This document shows positions 1 to 6,677 of a stretch of DNA of 10,134 nucleotides, one piece after another; the stretch's first letter is position 1; each line of letters starts with the position of its first letter. The position numbers and the translations under genes are program-made. The stretch comes from an uncultured Streptococcus sp. (lineage in GTDB: Bacteria; Bacillota; Bacilli; Lactobacillales; Streptococcaceae): contig CAAEFF010000085.1 in the NCBI GenBank assembly GCA_900755085.1, positions 1 through 10,134 on the forward strand. Reading direction: 5' to 3'. Below the pieces are notes generated by a model. It searched no databases and was not told the origin of the DNA. It worked only from the letters and a program-made list of their open reading frames with translations.

Positions 1-218
1 ACAGCTTCGTTTTTGCTGTGAGGCATAGCGATCCCTTCACCCAAACCAGTTGAAGTTTGTGCTTCACGGTTCATGATACCAGTTTTAAAAATCTCAAAAT
101 CTGTCACCACACCATTGTCAACGAGCGATTGGACCATTTCATTGATAACACCCTCTTTGTCTGTTGCTTGAAGGTCAAACAACATCACGTTTTTATTTAA
201 AACGTCTTGAATTTTCAT
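1..218 (-). CDS. fruA: PTS fructose transporter subunit IIABC, N-terminal part (EIIA domain)
   Basis: This is the 5' end of the fructose-specific PTS permease, which imports fructose and phosphorylates it to fructose-1-phosphate at the membrane. Only the first 72 codons are in the window; the rest runs off the left edge. They begin MKIQDVLNKNVMLFDL and cover the start of the cytoplasmic EIIA(Fru) domain, including the GIAMPHSK motif whose His67 is the expected phosphoacceptor from HPr. The ATG overlaps the TGA of fruK as ATGA, so translation is probably coupled. An AGAGG ribosome binding site lies within the end of fruK. EIIB and EIIC domains are expected beyond the edge but cannot be seen. 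Order and family make the call firm; the full domain composition is inferred. Confidence 0.93.
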   Translation of the reverse strand, partial: MKIQDVLNKNVMLFDLQATDKEGVINEMVQSLVDNGVVTDFEIFKTGIMNREAQTSTGLGEGIAMPHSKNEA

Positions 219-1126
219 AGTTTTTCTACCTCTACTTTTTCATAAGTTTCTTTAATATAGTCCGCTGTCGCCAAATCATCTGAGAAGGTGGTCGCTGTAC
301 CACAAGCCACGCCCCATTTGAAGGCTTCGATGACGTCACCTGTCGTTGCGAGCTTCCCGGTGAAGCCTGCCACCATGGAGTCACCTGCTCCCACTGAGTT
401 GTTGACTTGACCCTTGATAGGCTTGGCAAAGTAGGTACCACTTGGGCTGACAAGAAGAGCACCATCACCCGCCATGGAAATAATGACGTTTTGTGCTCCT
501 TTGGCCAAGATTTCTTTGGCATAGCGTTCGATTTCTGGCAATTCCGTCAAGGTCACTCCAAAAATATCTCCCAACTCATGGTTGTTGGGTTTGACCAATT
601 GAGGATTGAACTCCAAGGAATCAATCAAGGTTTGGCCTTCAAAGTCACAAACCACTTGTGCCCCTGTCGCACGAGTTGTTGCAATCAGTTCTTTGTAGAT
701 ACTGTTACCAAGTGAAGATGGGGCAGATCCTGCAAAAACTACCACATCATCTGCTGTTAAGCTCGATAGAATCTTGAGCAATTCTTGCAACTGAGCTTCT
801 GTCACTTCTGGGCCGTTCCCGTTGATCTCTGTTTCTTGATCAGCTTTGATCTTGACATTGATCCGAGTATCCTGATCCACTGTCACAAAGTTGGTTGAAA
901 TGGCTTCACTAGTCAGTACATTTTCAATGAAGCGTCCGGTGAAACCACCGATAAATCCAGTCGCTGTGTTTTCGATTGAGAGACGTTTCAAAACACGACT
1001 GACATTGATTCCCTTACCACCGGCGAATTTATCCTCTGAAGCCATCCGGTTGACTGCACCTGTCTCTACATGATCGAGACGAACAATATAGTCAATCGCT
1101 GGATTCAGTGTAACTGTATAAATCAA
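215..1126 (-). CDS. fruK: 1-phosphofructokinase (PfkB family)
   Basis: This cytosolic kinase converts fructose-1-phosphate, the product of FruA, plus ATP to fructose-1,6-bisphosphate for glycolysis. The 303 residues match the usual family length. Visible motifs are the N-terminal MIYTVTLNPAIDY typical of FruK/LacC, the PfkB signature GGKGINVSR (residues 36-44), a KPNNHEL segment (179-185), and the C-terminal VGAGDSMVAGF motif (245-255), in which Asp249 is the expected catalytic base. The start codon is TTG, and it overlaps the fruR TGA as TTGA; a GGAGG lies 10 nt upstream. No nearby ATG preserves the conserved N-terminus, so TTG is preferred. The gene ends in an ATGA overlap with fruA. LacC (tagatose-6-phosphate kinase) is a related alternative, but the fruR/fruA neighbours decide the assignment. 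Confidence 0.95.
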   Translation of the reverse strand: MIYTVTLNPAIDYIVRLDHVETGAVNRMASEDKFAGGKGINVSRVLKRLSIENTATGFIGGFTGRFIENVLTSEAISTNFVTVDQDTRINVKIKADQETEINGNGPEVTEAQLQELLKILSSLTADDVVVFAGSAPSSLGNSIYKELIATTRATGAQVVCDFEGQTLIDSLEFNPQLVKPNNHELGDIFGVTLTELPEIERYAKEILAKGAQNVIISMAGDGALLVSPSGTYFAKPIKGQVNNSVGAGDSMVAGFTGKLATTGDVIEAFKWGVACGTATTFSDDLATADYIKETYEKVEVEKL

Positions 1127-1866
1127 ACCTCTATAACCTCCGTTTTTTCTTTTAAAACCTTTAATCGTTGTGGTTCACATTGATTGGTAATGATCATGGC
1201 TCGCTTGATCGGAGCCACTTTGACAAAGGATGTCACTCCAATTTTTGAATCATCCGCTAGGATATAGGTTTTTTTTGCATTTTCGATAATTGCACGCTTG
1301 ACAGATCCTTCTTCCAGGTCTGGAGTGCTGTAGAATTCATTATCGATTCCATTCATCCCAAGAAAGGCCTTGTCAAAATTCAACTGACCGATTTGATTGA
1401 GCGCGATCCCTCCGATACTGGCATCAGTGGAAGATTTGACCTTGCCACCGATGATGACCGTCGGAACATTTCGCTCGACCAACTTAGTCGCATGGTGAAT
1501 CGAATTGGTCACCACAGTTACCGTTGGATTGACAATTTCTTGTACCAAGAGTTCATTGGTCGTCCCAGCATCGATAAAGATGACATCATGATCCTTGATC
1601 AACTCCGCTGCTTTTACAGCGATCTTTGACTTAACTTGAATGTTTTTGATAGATTTTTCTTTATTGCTTTCTTCCTCTTGAAGAAAATGCAGGCTTTCCG
1701 CACCGCCGTGAACCCGGCGAAGTTTGCTTTCAGCTTCTAGCTCATCCAAGTCACGTCGAACGGTTGATTCAGACGTCCCCAGCTCTTGTACAAGGGTTTC
1801 TAAGGAAACAAATTTTTCCTTCAATACTTTCTCGAGGATGAATTGTTTTCGTTCAGACTTAAGCAT
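1123..1866 (-). CDS. fruR: DeoR-family fructose operon transcriptional regulator
   Basis: A 247-residue DeoR-family regulator. The N-terminal winged helix-turn-helix (about residues 1-57) carries the family signature around TSESTVRRDLDELE and ends in RRVHGGA. The rest is a DeoR sensor domain with DAGTTNELL and a late ADDSKIG segment, a fold that binds sugar phosphates. In related fru operons the effector is fructose-1-phosphate; here that is inferred from the fruK and fruA genes directly downstream. The ATG has a strong GGAGGAGAA ribosome binding site. The TGA overlaps the fruK TTG start. FruR may act as repressor or activator of its own operon; the tandem repeat at 1936-1955 is a candidate binding site. 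Confidence 0.94.
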   Translation of the reverse strand: MLKSERKQFILEKVLKEKFVSLETLVQELGTSESTVRRDLDELEAESKLRRVHGGAESLHFLQEEESNKEKSIKNIQVKSKIAVKAAELIKDHDVIFIDAGTTNELLVQEIVNPTVTVVTNSIHHATKLVERNVPTVIIGGKVKSSTDASIGGIALNQIGQLNFDKAFLGMNGIDNEFYSTPDLEEGSVKRAIIENAKKTYILADDSKIGVTSFVKVAPIKRAMIITNQCEPQRLKVLKEKTEVIEV

Positions 1867-1878
1867 TTCTCCTCCTTT

Positions 1879-1892
1879 TGCAATCGATTACA
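1879..1892 (-). promoter_or_regulatory. Candidate cre site (CcpA) at the fruR transcription start
   Basis: The minus strand reads TGTAATCGATTGCA, which fits the cre consensus TGWAANCGNTNNCA at every fixed position and is nearly palindromic. It begins about 7 nt downstream of the TATAAT box, covering roughly +1 to +14. Bound CcpA/HPr-Ser-P there would block transcription, giving glucose repression of the fructose operon. The sequence match is seen directly; function is inferred. Confidence 0.7.
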
Positions 1893-1898
1893 AGGACT

Positions 1899-1926
1899 AT
1901 TATACTCCATCTCCAAAAAATGTCAA
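1899..1926 (-). promoter_or_regulatory. fruR-fruK-fruA promoter
   Basis: A perfect-consensus promoter: -35 TTGACA (1926-1921), 16-nt spacer, -10 TATAAT (1904-1899). The expected start near 1892 gives a leader of about 26 nt before the fruR ATG. Such a strong core promoter suggests that expression is set mainly by CcpA and FruR. Confidence 0.85.
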
Positions 1927-1935
1927 CACTTTTTA

Positions 1936-1955
1936 TCATTTTCTGTCATTTTCTT
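1936..1955. promoter_or_regulatory. Tandem 10-bp repeat upstream of fruR promoter, possible FruR operator
   Basis: TCATTTTCTG and TCATTTTCTT lie head to tail with a 10-bp period, one helical turn, followed by a partial third copy beginning TCAAAA. They sit just upstream of the -35 box. DeoR-family regulators often use tandem repeats, so this is a reasonable FruR operator candidate. The repeats are seen; binding is inference. Confidence 0.45.
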
Positions 1956-1976
1956 TCAAAAAATCCAAAAGTGTAC

Positions 1977-2022
1977 AAAAAAAGAGCAGGAAAGAACTCG
2001 TTTGTTAAAATAGTTCTTTTCC
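1977..2022 (-). terminator. Probable rho-independent terminator of the surface-protein gene
   Basis: On the minus strand GGAAAAGAACT pairs with AGTTCTTTCC (one bulged A) around a 13-nt loop. Five bases and then seven T follow. An outer GAG/CTC pairing could extend the stem toward the T-run. It lies about 70 nt after the surface-protein stop and separates it from fruR. Confidence 0.6.
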
Positions 2023-2094
2023 CACCCTCATAAGTCTTATTTGAAAATTTTAAGCAATAAAGTGTCTAATCATCCACTCTATCTTCAATATGTC

Positions 2095-4416
2095 TTAATC
2101 GTTTTTTGTAGATTGTTTCTTTTTCTTGAAACCAAACAATCCGGCAAGTAACCCAACGGCAACACCTGTTGTTGCTGCTGCATATTTGGAGGAATCAGAT
2201 CCAGCCACAGCTTGACTGTTTTCTTTTTTCGGTTTGATTTCTTCTACTTTGGCTTCTTGTTTTGGAGCTGGGGTAGCTTTTGGTGCTTGCACTTGCGGAC
2301 TATTGGTACTTGTTGGAAGAACGGTTGGCGTATCCGAGAAAGTTGTTGGATTGCTTGAGCGGATATCCATTGGCATATCTGCTGCTTCTAAAATAGCTGG
2401 ATCCATTCGTGACGCGAGATCTTCATATTGAGAATTCAACAGTTCCACGACACTTTGATAAGATTGAAGAGTTGTGAATTCGGCTTCTAATTTTTCTTTT
2501 TTATTTTCTAAATTAGCCACCGCAGCTGATAAAACTGATTGGGCTTTGACCAATAATTCTGGAGCATTTTTAAAGTCAGAAAGACGTTTTTCAGCAGCAA
2601 CCACGCGCTCTTGCGCTGCCTTTAAGCCCTCATGCGCTTCTTGAACAACTTGGGCTTTTTCTGTTTCTTCCGCTTTTAAAATATCTAATTTCCCACGCGC
2701 AGCCGCTAACAAATCTTTCGCTTTTTGAAGCGCTGCTTCTTTTGGTTGGATAGCTGCTTCAATTCGACCTCGAGATACATCAAGAGTCGCTTTTGCTTTT
2801 TCAACTGCATGGTCCTTACTGACAAGAAGAATTTTGTAGTTTTGGATGGTCTTTTGCACATTGGCCATCTCTACTTCTACATTTGAATTAGTATGACGGG
2901 CATCTTCTAATTTGCCTTGCAAGATAATGATTTGGGACTCTTGATTAGCCTTGTCCAGCTTGAGGTTAGCGACTTCATCAGATTTTGCTTTCACATCTGA
3001 TCTTGTCGTTGTAGCACCAGCTCCCTGACGCAATTGGTAAGCAAGTGCATTGGTTGACACTGCTGAGGTAACTGGACTGTGTAAGAAAGCCGCTTCTGAC
3101 ATGGCATTACTTGGGTCATAAGCCACTGATAAAGCAGTCGCTTTGTTGTCCACCATTTGGAGGTAATGACCAACCTTGGCAAAGGCCTCAGCCCCAATCT
3201 TCATATAGATGTCATTGGCATCGATTTGAGTTTCGTCTGTTGGTAGACCATATTGAGCCGCCACCTCTTGATAAGCCGCTTTTTCATTGTACCAGAAGTC
3301 TACTGCACCAGCAGGTGAGAAGCCATAAGCGATGTTTTCGTTTGGCAAATACTTAAACATATGCCAGTTGGCTTTTTTGAAGTATTCCAACTGTACTTGA
3401 CTGGCAGGAAGGGAATATGGATCCAGCTCCAATTCAGGCAAGCCGGCATTTCGACGATAGCTATTGATGGCATCCGCAATTTCAAGAGCCCGAAGATTAG
3501 CCTGCAAGGATCCAGACTCTCCAACTGTTAAGCCGTCTTCTTCACGACCACGCTTGTAAAGGGCCAAAGCACTTGCTGCAGCTTCATTACCATTGTCAGC
3601 CAAGTGTTGCAAGTAGCCTTCGTAGGTTGCTTGGCTCAGTTGAACTGGGCTATTAGCCGCTGCTTGTTCCAAGGCTGCCAATTCTGCTTCCTTGGTTGCG
3701 ATGACCGCTTTCAAATCTGTCAGACGTGTTTGAGCCAGTTGAATGTCGCTCTCAATTTGAACTACTGTATCTGAACCAGTTTTCTGACTAGCTTGCAAGG
3801 TCGCGAGGTAATTCTGAGATTCTCGGATACTTTGCTCGACTTGGCTTTGCTCCAACAAGGCTTGGTTTAGCACATTCTCATCATTAGAAATTGGCGCTTT
3901 TGCTTGATTTAATTCATTTTGTGCTACATCGACCAAAGATTCCTGAGCAGTAACCTGATTTTCCTGTTGACGGACATCCTCTACAACTTGATCGTGTGCA
4001 GCTTCTGCTTCTCGAACCTTATTTTCTTCGATAGTCACATAGGCTTGAGCCACCTTGACATCATTTTCTGCTTTCTGAACTTGTGCATTTGAAGTCGTTG
4101 CGATCAGGTTTTCCGCCTCTGTCACTTCAGCTTTCTTTCCTTCCAACTCTTGACCAGCCGCCCTAACATCCGTCTGAGCATCGATCACTTTTTGCTCTTG
4201 GTAGTGGACATCTTTCACCACTTGCCCTTTTTGAGCTGTAATTTGCTTCAATTCATCAACTGTAATTGGTTTTTCGACTACTTCCGTACTATTGGTTTCT
4301 GCATTTTCATTTTGCTTGACCTCTTCCGCACTAGCCTTGTGATGAAACATACCAGATAGGACTGTTGTTGCAGCAATCCCAGTAGTGAAAACCGATTTTC
4401 CTAATTTCTTAACCAT
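2095..4416 (-). CDS. SEC10/PgrA-type surface protein with CAP-like domain, no canonical LPXTG
   Basis: A 773-residue exported protein resembling the SEC10/PgrA surface-exclusion family (PrgA, Sea1 of enterococcal pheromone plasmids). Layout: signal peptide 1-30 ending ASA; Ala/Glu/Gln-rich coiled coil about 55-255; CAP-like domain about 300-435; second coiled coil about 473-670; Pro/Lys-rich spacer 689-733; hydrophobic helix 745-763; KKKK 764-767. In the CAP region NWH, NENIAYG, WYNEK and GHYLQMV supply the expected cavity residues His352, Glu360, Glu378 and His417. The wall-sorting motif is missing: QAVAG (735-739) occupies the LPXTG position. I chose the ATG preceded by GGGGGTGAG over a TTG five codons upstream. 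It is a single-gene unit between two terminators. Substrate and role are unknown; adhesion or cell-cell contact is as likely as surface exclusion. Confidence 0.85.
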   Translation of the reverse strand: MVKKLGKSVFTTGIAATTVLSGMFHHKASAEEVKQNENAETNSTEVVEKPITVDELKQITAQKGQVVKDVHYQEQKVIDAQTDVRAAGQELEGKKAEVTEAENLIATTSNAQVQKAENDVKVAQAYVTIEENKVREAEAAHDQVVEDVRQQENQVTAQESLVDVAQNELNQAKAPISNDENVLNQALLEQSQVEQSIRESQNYLATLQASQKTGSDTVVQIESDIQLAQTRLTDLKAVIATKEAELAALEQAAANSPVQLSQATYEGYLQHLADNGNEAAASALALYKRGREEDGLTVGESGSLQANLRALEIADAINSYRRNAGLPELELDPYSLPASQVQLEYFKKANWHMFKYLPNENIAYGFSPAGAVDFWYNEKAAYQEVAAQYGLPTDETQIDANDIYMKIGAEAFAKVGHYLQMVDNKATALSVAYDPSNAMSEAAFLHSPVTSAVSTNALAYQLRQGAGATTTRSDVKAKSDEVANLKLDKANQESQIIILQGKLEDARHTNSNVEVEMANVQKTIQNYKILLVSKDHAVEKAKATLDVSRGRIEAAIQPKEAALQKAKDLLAAARGKLDILKAEETEKAQVVQEAHEGLKAAQERVVAAEKRLSDFKNAPELLVKAQSVLSAAVANLENKKEKLEAEFTTLQSYQSVVELLNSQYEDLASRMDPAILEAADMPMDIRSSNPTTFSDTPTVLPTSTNSPQVQAPKATPAPKQEAKVEEIKPKKENSQAVAGSDSSKYAAATTGVAVGLLAGLFGFKKKKQSTKND

Positions 4417-4466
4417 TAAACTCACCCCCAAAACTGAATCATTTTCTTAAAGTTTCTCTACCCCTT

Positions 4467-4475
4467 AGCATACCA
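4467..4475 (-). promoter_or_regulatory. Extended -10 promoter of the surface-protein gene
   Basis: The minus strand reads TGGTATGCT, an extended -10 (TGn plus TATGCT) about 50 nt before the ATG. The -35 region is weak. It is the only good promoter candidate between the trmD terminator and this gene. Confidence 0.6.
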
Positions 4476-4530
4476 CATTTTGTTACCAATAACTAGTAGG
4501 TTTAAAAAGTTTTTTTCATAAAATTTTGAG

Positions 4531-4556
4531 ACAAAAGAAAAACAGCTGACGCTGTT
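4531..4556 (-). terminator. Rho-independent terminator of rimM-trmD
   Basis: On the minus strand AACAGC-GTCA-GCTGTT forms a perfect 6-bp stem with a 4-nt loop, followed by TTTCTTTTGT. The first stem bases are the last two bases of the trmD TAA, so the stop codon overlaps the hairpin. Confidence 0.75.
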
Positions 4557-5271
4557 AGTCTTCTTGTTTAATTTGTTCCAACATCTTCTCTTCTTCTACT
4601 GTCAACTCATAGTTTTCTAGCAGGTCAGGACGACGCTCCAAGGTCTTTTTCAAACTCTGATAGAGACGCCACTGGCGGATATTTTCATGGTGGCCACTCA
4701 TGAGAACATCGGGAACTGTCATTCCTCTGTATTCATAAGGCCGTGTGTATTGAGGGTATTCTAGAAGTCCAGACGAGAAACTGTCATCCTGGTGGCTGGA
4801 CTCTTTGCCGATCACTTCTGGAATCAAGCGGACTGTCGCATCAATCATGGTCATGGCAGCAAGTTCCCCACCTGTCAGGACATAATCCCCCAGCGAAATC
4901 TCATCCGTCACTAAGGTTTTGATCCGCTCGTCATAGCCTTCATAGTGACCACAGATAAAGATTAATTCATCTTCCTGAGCCAATTCTTCTGCGTAAGATT
5001 GATCAAAGGTCCGACCAGCAGGGTCCAGTAAGATCACGCGCGGGTTCTTTTTCTCAATGGCATCAAAGGCGTCGAAAATGGGCTGAGCACGTAAGAGCAT
5101 ACCTTGCCCCCCACCATAGGGTTCATCATCCACATGACGCGCCTTCTCAGCATTTTCACGGAAATTATGGTAGTTGATCTCGAGAAGTCCCTTTTCACGC
5201 GCCTTTCCGACAATCGAGTGCTCCAAAGGCGAAAACATCTCTGGAAAGAGGGTTAAAATATCAATCTTCAT
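4555..5271 (-). CDS. trmD: tRNA (guanine-N1-)-methyltransferase
   Basis: TrmD methylates N1 of G37, next to the anticodon, in tRNAs with G36 using S-adenosylmethionine, which prevents +1 frameshifting; it works as a homodimer in the cytosol. The 238 residues are within the family range. Visible SPOUT-fold motifs are PYGGGQGM (51-58), the cofactor-knot segments ICGHYEGYDER (106-116) and GDYVLTGGELA (128-138), and SHQDDSFSSGLLEYPQYTRP (159-178), which holds the conserved catalytic Asp. The start ATG lies 11 nt inside the end of rimM and has an AAGGG ribosome binding site, so the two genes are probably translationally coupled. Confidence 0.97.
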   Translation of the reverse strand: MKIDILTLFPEMFSPLEHSIVGKAREKGLLEINYHNFRENAEKARHVDDEPYGGGQGMLLRAQPIFDAFDAIEKKNPRVILLDPAGRTFDQSYAEELAQEDELIFICGHYEGYDERIKTLVTDEISLGDYVLTGGELAAMTMIDATVRLIPEVIGKESSHQDDSFSSGLLEYPQYTRPYEYRGMTVPDVLMSGHHENIRQWRLYQSLKKTLERRPDLLENYELTVEEEKMLEQIKQED

Positions 5272-5779
5272 CGTCTAACCCTTCTAAGATGTCTACATCC
5301 ACCCGGTTCCCTGGGATATCAATATTCAAGACTACTGGCGGGATATAAGGCAAGATAAGGTCTCGTTTGCCTTTACGTTTGACCACCCAGACATCATTGG
5401 CACCTGGTTGCAGGATTTCCTTGATCTGACCAATCAATTGGTCATTTTCGTAAACATCAAGGCCGATGATCTCATGGTAATAAAACTCGCCATCCTCCAA
5501 ATCCGTCAAGTCTTCCTCCGCAACTTTGAGGCTAAAACCCTTGAACTTTTCGATAGCATTGATATGGTACATATCCTTAAACTTGATGATGTCGAAGTTC
5601 TTATGCTTGCGGTGACTGGCAATGGTCACCGTTTGGACAAAACGATCCTTCTCATCAAAGAGAGCCAACTCAGCTCCTTTTTTAAAGCGCTCCTCCGCAA
5701 AGTCTGTCACAGACAATACCCGCATTTCTCCTTGTAAGCCTTGGGTATTGACTATTTTCCCAACATTAAAGTAATTCAT
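5261..5779 (-). CDS. rimM: 16S rRNA processing / 30S maturation factor RimM
   Basis: RimM binds the 30S subunit, with S19 as its known partner, and assists late maturation of the 16S head domain. The 172 residues show an N-terminal beta-barrel beginning VGKIVNTQGLQGEMRV and a C-terminal PRC-barrel from about residue 95, with FYYHEIIGL, GANDVWVV and LILPYIPPV. The gene overlaps trmD by 11 nt, a classical pairing. The usual upstream partners rpsP-khpA are separated from it here by two extra genes. Its ribosome binding site is poor: AGAGGA lies 14 nt from the ATG with only A-rich sequence closer. No clear promoter precedes it, so it may depend on transcription from the hydrolase gene 36 nt upstream. 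Confidence 0.96.
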   Translation of the reverse strand: MNYFNVGKIVNTQGLQGEMRVLSVTDFAEERFKKGAELALFDEKDRFVQTVTIASHRKHKNFDIIKFKDMYHINAIEKFKGFSLKVAEEDLTDLEDGEFYYHEIIGLDVYENDQLIGQIKEILQPGANDVWVVKRKGKRDLILPYIPPVVLNIDIPGNRVDVDILEGLDDED

Positions 5780-5815
5780 TTTATTCTTTACATTCCTCTT
5801 TTAATTAATTTATCT

Positions 5816-6598
5816 CTACAGTTCTCTAATAAGAGCTGCAATTTTTTCCGATTCTGACCACTGTAGATAGTGGTGGTTTCCACCTAGAATGAGTTTTGTA
5901 TTAGAATTCCAATATTCTGAATCTCTGTACTCTTTTTCTCTGTACGCCTGACAAAATACGAAAACAGGAATATTATCTGCTAAGGACAAACTATCAAAAT
6001 CTTCAGAAGTAATATTTACAGATATCTGAAATCCAGGAACTTGCTTTTCCAATTCTAAGCCCTTTTCTTCCATCAATTCCCAAATCAGTCTATCAGTTTC
6101 AAGTTCAAATGTTGCTTGAGTTAGTCCCTTAAAATAATTTTCCGGACCACATTCTTCGATCATTCTCATTTGCTCTTCCATTTTTGGATAAGGATTTTTT
6201 GAAAAATCAGCAAACATAATATTTTTTGTTGTTGGTTCAATTGCTATCAAAGCTTGACACTTAATTGGTTTACTCATTAACTTTAAAGCCAAAACACCAC
6301 TTAAACTATGAACACAAAGTATATAATCGGAAATTTCCAACCCTTTCAGGATTTCGAATACCGCTTCAACAAGATTATCCAAATTAAATCCTGTTTGACT
6401 ATGAATCGGACTCCTACCTGTATTCGGAAAATCAATCGTTAAGTAACCTATTGAGGAAGGAAGTTTTTCAAGTATTGGTAGGAAATTTTCATAACTTGGT
6501 ATCAAACCAGCACCATTTAAGCAAACTAGTACTTTATTTCTCTTTTTATAAGTAACAGAGAGACAACCAATCTTTGTAGTTACTTCAAATCGGTTCAT
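5816..6598 (-). CDS. Alpha/beta-hydrolase fold protein, substrate unknown
   Basis: A 260-residue protein with the layout of a cytosolic single-domain alpha/beta hydrolase. VCLNGAGLIPSYENF (25-39) fits the oxyanion loop, IDFPNTGRS (54-62) the following strand-loop, and LCVHSLSG (94-101) the nucleophile elbow with Ser98. GGNHHYLQW (239-247) supplies the C-terminal catalytic His. The elbow is non-standard, VHSLS rather than GxSxG, and the acid residue cannot be assigned; esterase, lipase or peptidase activity are all possible. I chose the ATG preceded by AAAGGGGTG. An in-frame ATG 13 codons upstream lies only about 6 nt after the predicted transcription start and has no ribosome binding site. 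The gene is visibly more AT-rich than trmD or rimM and splits khpA from rimM, which suggests later acquisition. Confidence 0.82.
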   Translation of the reverse strand: MNRFEVTTKIGCLSVTYKKRNKVLVCLNGAGLIPSYENFLPILEKLPSSIGYLTIDFPNTGRSPIHSQTGFNLDNLVEAVFEILKGLEISDYILCVHSLSGVLALKLMSKPIKCQALIAIEPTTKNIMFADFSKNPYPKMEEQMRMIEECGPENYFKGLTQATFELETDRLIWELMEEKGLELEKQVPGFQISVNITSEDFDSLSLADNIPVFVFCQAYREKEYRDSEYWNSNTKLILGGNHHYLQWSESEKIAALIREL

Positions 6599-6648
6599 AC
6601 CAAAACACCCCTTTCTAAACAACAATTCACTTAACATTCTTAGGTTTT

Positions 6649-6677
6649 ATTTTATCACGTTCAAGGGATTTTCTCAA
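6649..6677 (-). promoter_or_regulatory. Promoter of the alpha/beta-hydrolase gene
   Basis: -35 TTGAGA (6677-6672), 17-nt spacer, -10 TAAAAT (6654-6649) preceded by TGA, giving an extended TGn -10. The -35 box overlaps the stop codon of the MazG-like gene. The predicted start near 6643 gives a 44-nt leader to the preferred ATG and may also drive rimM-trmD. Confidence 0.7.

Noticed and set aside
407..715. Plus-strand open frames across the window, for example 407-715, 2234-2431, 5408-5737 and 7732-7998
   Set aside because: All lie opposite well-supported minus-strand genes, lack ribosome binding sites or family features, and read as shadows.
1956..2094. Possible small gene or RNA between the surface protein and fruR
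   Set aside because: Only the terminator hairpin and the fruR upstream repeat are visible; there is no open frame with a ribosome binding site.
2300..2330. LPTST in the Pro-rich spacer as a sortase motif
   Set aside because: It is not LPXTG and lies about 40 residues before the hydrophobic helix, too far for a sorting signal.
2991..3524. Minus-strand frames inside the surface-protein gene
   Set aside because: They are alternative-frame readings of the CAP region with no start signal or recognisable protein features.
3650..4250. Possible DNA repeats in the coiled-coil coding region
   Set aside because: Similarity comes from Ala/Glu/Gln/Lys-rich codons; I saw no exact tandem unit at the DNA level.
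4417..4431. Upstream TTG start for the surface protein
   Set aside because: The GGGGGTGAG ribosome binding site lies within those codons and points to the ATG at 4416.
6599..6637. Upstream ATG start for the alpha/beta hydrolase
   Set aside because: It has no ribosome binding site and lies only about 6 nt after the predicted transcription start; the ATG at 6598 has AAAGGGGTG at proper distance.
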